Source: an uncultured Bacteroidaceae bacterium
Lineage (GTDB): Bacteria; Bacteroidota; Bacteroidia; Bacteroidales; Bacteroidaceae
Length of the DNA: 16,138 bases
Direction: 5' to 3'
Assembly: GCA_904501775.1 (NCBI GenBank)
Contig: CAJGCJ010000030.1
Coordinates: 1-16,138 of the forward strand
This document shows, in pieces, positions 14,168-16,138 of this stretch. Under the pieces are notes generated by a model. That model made no database searches. It was given only the letters and a program-made list of their open reading frames with translations, and was not told the DNA's origin. Position numbers and translations under genes: made by a program. Each line of letters opens with the position of its first letter. The first letter of the stretch is position 1.

Positions 14168-15748
14168 ATGAATATTAAACCAAGCGAAGTAACCAAAGTG
14201 TTGCTCGAGCAGTTGAGAGGTGTCGACGATACTCTTAAATACGAAGAGGTGGGCACTGTGCTGCAGGTGAGTGACGGAGTAGTGCGTATCTATGGTCTCT
14301 ATAACGCCGAGGCCGAGGAGCTGCTTGAATTTGACAATGGTGTGAAGGCTGTAGTCATGAACCTCGAAGAGGATAATGTCGGAGCCATCCTTCTTGGTCC
14401 TACCGATAAAATAAAAGAGGGAATGACTGTAAAGCGTACAGGTCGCATCGCTTCAATAAATGTGAGCGAGCAGATGTTGGGACGTGTCATAACCCCGCTT
14501 GGCGAGCCTATCGACGGTAAGGGTGAAATAGGAGGCGATTTGTGCGAGATGCCACTCGACCGTAAGGCGCCGGGCGTTATCTTCCGTCAGCCTGTGACCG
14601 AGCCGTTGCAGACAGGACTCAAATCGGTCGACTCAATGATACCCATCGGTCGCGGACAGCGCGAGCTTATTATCGGCGACCGTCAGACAGGAAAGACGGC
14701 AATTGCAATAGATACCATAATTAACCAGCGTGCTAACTACGAGGCGGGCAACCCGGTCTATTGTATCTATGTGGCAATAGGCCAAAAGGGCTCAACCGTA
14801 GCATCAATAGTAAGTACATTGCAGAAATATGGTGCAATGGACTATACTGTAGTTGTTGCGGCCACAGCAGCCGATACCGCTGCATTGCAATACTATGCTC
14901 CCATGGCAGGCGCTGCCATAGGCGAGTATTTCCGCGACACAGGCCGTCATGCGCTTGTCGTTTACGACGACCTCTCGAAGCAGGCGGTGGCCTATCGCGA
15001 GGTGTCGCTTATCCTGCGTCGTCCTTCGGGTCGCGAGGCCTACCCCGGTGATGTCTTCTATCTCCACTCTCGTCTGCTCGAGCGTGCAGCCAAGATAATC
15101 AACCAGCAAGAGGTGGCGTCTCAGATGAACGACCTTCCTGCAAGCCTTGTGGGCAAAGTGAAGGGTGGTGGCTCGCTCACCGCGCTTCCTATCATCGAGA
15201 CACAGGCAGGTGACGTGTCTGCATATATCCCCACGAACGTAATCTCAATTACCGACGGACAGATATACCTCGAGGGCGACCTCTTCAATCAGGGATTCCG
15301 TCCCGCTATCAACGTAGGTATCTCCGTGTCGCGTGTGGGTGGTAATGCACAGATTAAGTCAATGAAAAAGGTTGCCGGAACACTTAAAATCGATCAGGCG
15401 CAGTATCGCGAGCTCGAGGCGTTTGCGAAGTTCGGTAGCGACATGGACAGCGTGACACAGATGGTCATCGATCGTGGACGTAAAAACAATATATTGCTTG
15501 TTCAGCCTCAATACTCTCCGATGCCCGTTGCCGAGCAGATTGCAATATTGTATTGCGGAACACGCAACCTGTTGCGTACCCTTCCGCTCGAGAGCGTTGC
15601 CGAGTTTGAACAGATGTTCCTTGATATAATCAAGATGCGCCACAAAGAGGATGTGCTCGATGTGCTTGCTTCGGGTGCACTCACCGATAAGGTTTCCGAA
15701 ATAATAGAATCGGTAGCAGCCGAGGTGGTCGGTTCTCTTACAAAATAA
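14168..15748 (+). CDS. atpA: F1Fo ATP synthase subunit alpha
   Basis: This 526-residue subunit alternates with beta in the F1 hexamer and holds non-catalytic nucleotide sites. Landmarks are the N-terminal helix that binds delta (MNIKPSEVTKVLLEQLRG), the P-loop GDRQTGKT (170-177), Walker B around VVYDD (264-268), and the arginine finger Arg389 in ISVSRVGG, which completes the catalytic site of beta. The C-terminal helical domain is complete. It starts 25 nt after atpH behind an A-rich spacer and is followed 15 nt later by atpG. Confidence 0.98.
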   Translation: MNIKPSEVTKVLLEQLRGVDDTLKYEEVGTVLQVSDGVVRIYGLYNAEAEELLEFDNGVKAVVMNLEEDNVGAILLGPTDKIKEGMTVKRTGRIASINVSEQMLGRVITPLGEPIDGKGEIGGDLCEMPLDRKAPGVIFRQPVTEPLQTGLKSVDSMIPIGRGQRELIIGDRQTGKTAIAIDTIINQRANYEAGNPVYCIYVAIGQKGSTVASIVSTLQKYGAMDYTVVVAATAADTAALQYYAPMAGAAIGEYFRDTGRHALVVYDDLSKQAVAYREVSLILRRPSGREAYPGDVFYLHSRLLERAAKIINQQEVASQMNDLPASLVGKVKGGGSLTALPIIETQAGDVSAYIPTNVISITDGQIYLEGDLFNQGFRPAINVGISVSRVGGNAQIKSMKKVAGTLKIDQAQYRELEAFAKFGSDMDSVTQMVIDRGRKNNILLVQPQYSPMPVAEQIAILYCGTRNLLRTLPLESVAEFEQMFLDIIKMRHKEDVLDVLASGALTDKVSEIIESVAAEVVGSLTK

Positions 15749-15763
15749 TAATACCCCTGTGAT

Positions 15764-16138
15764 ATGAGTCTTAAAGAGGTAAAACAGCGCATACTCTCGG
15801 TAAAGAATACCCAGAAGATAACTTCGGCCATGAAACTTGTTTCAGCGGCCAAGTTGCGTCGTGCTCAAAGTGCTATTGAGGGTGTTCGTCCTTACCGGCA
15901 AAAACTCGACGAGATGCTGCTCTCCTATCTGTCGGCGGCAGATAGCGTGGCTGCTCCTTATACCCGTTCGGGTGAATTGCATCGTGTGGCAGTTGTGGCA
16001 GTCTCCTCCAACTCCAGCCTTTGCGGTAGCTTCAATGCCTCGGTCATCCGTCTGGCAAAAGAGGTCATCGACGGATATTCATCAATGCCCGGTGTGGCAG
16101 TCGAGGTCTATCCGGTTGGAAAAAAGGTGTTCGACTCG
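15764..16138 (+). CDS. atpG: F1Fo ATP synthase subunit gamma (partial, 5' part)
   Basis: The first 125 residues of the central-shaft subunit are visible before the window ends. The N-terminal helix of the rotor shaft is clear (MSLKEVKQRILSVKNTQKIT, then SAMKLVSAAKLRRAQ), followed by the Rossmann-like domain with the SSNSSLCGSFN signature at about 81-91, where most bacteria have a DRGLCG-type sequence. The frame is open to the edge with no defect. It is the expected last gene of the Bacteroidales atp cluster. Confidence 0.97.
   Translation, partial: MSLKEVKQRILSVKNTQKITSAMKLVSAAKLRRAQSAIEGVRPYRQKLDEMLLSYLSAADSVAAPYTRSGELHRVAVVAVSSNSSLCGSFNASVIRLAKEVIDGYSSMPGVAVEVYPVGKKVFDS

Overview
The window joins two very different blocks of what looks like a Bacteroidales (phylum Bacteroidota) chromosome. 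The host assignment rests on the ATP synthase gene order beginning atpD-atpC-(small membrane gene)-atpB-atpE-atpF-atpH-atpA-atpG, the insertion in the beta subunit, the long signal-peptide-bearing subunit a, a promoter of the Bacteroides TTTG/TAnnTTTG type, and start sites that mostly lack Shine-Dalgarno sequences but are A/T-rich. Genus cannot be fixed by eye; Prevotella- or Muribaculaceae-like genomes are plausible.

Region 1 (1-7433, + strand) is a tightly packed late operon of a tailed phage, presumably an integrated prophage: the end of an unidentified gene, a probable major capsid protein, a small protein with a HeH/LEM-like tail, a head-tail adaptor, a small beta-rich protein, a holin-like membrane protein, a lipoprotein with unimolecular-spanin (u-spanin) topology, a 963-residue beta-propeller-like tail protein, and a 139-residue unknown. 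Several genes overlap, which suggests translational coupling. A 22-bp perfect palindrome follows the capsid gene, and the operon ends in a strong intrinsic terminator at 7452-7486. No endolysin, integrase, terminase or portal lies in the window; they would be to the left.

Region 2 (7434-9182) is an A/T-rich control and accessory segment. A two-gene minus-strand unit (128-residue unknown, then a 70-residue two-helix membrane protein) ends in its own hairpin facing the late-operon terminator. Divergent from it, across a 291-nt intergenic region, is a HTH plus S24-peptidase repressor with an intact Ala-Gly cleavage site and Ser/Lys dyad. This looks like a lysogeny switch with a moron-like neighbour.

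Region 3 (9183-16138) is the F1Fo ATP synthase operon, read from a well-matched promoter at 9199-9229 that starts only 16 nt after the repressor stop codon. It encodes beta, epsilon (short form), an AtpI-like membrane protein, a, c, b, delta, alpha and the start of gamma. Together these form the membrane rotor/stator and the catalytic head; c-subunit residues suggest proton coupling. The rightmost phage-like gene therefore almost touches the promoter of an essential operon, and no terminator or obvious attachment site separates them.
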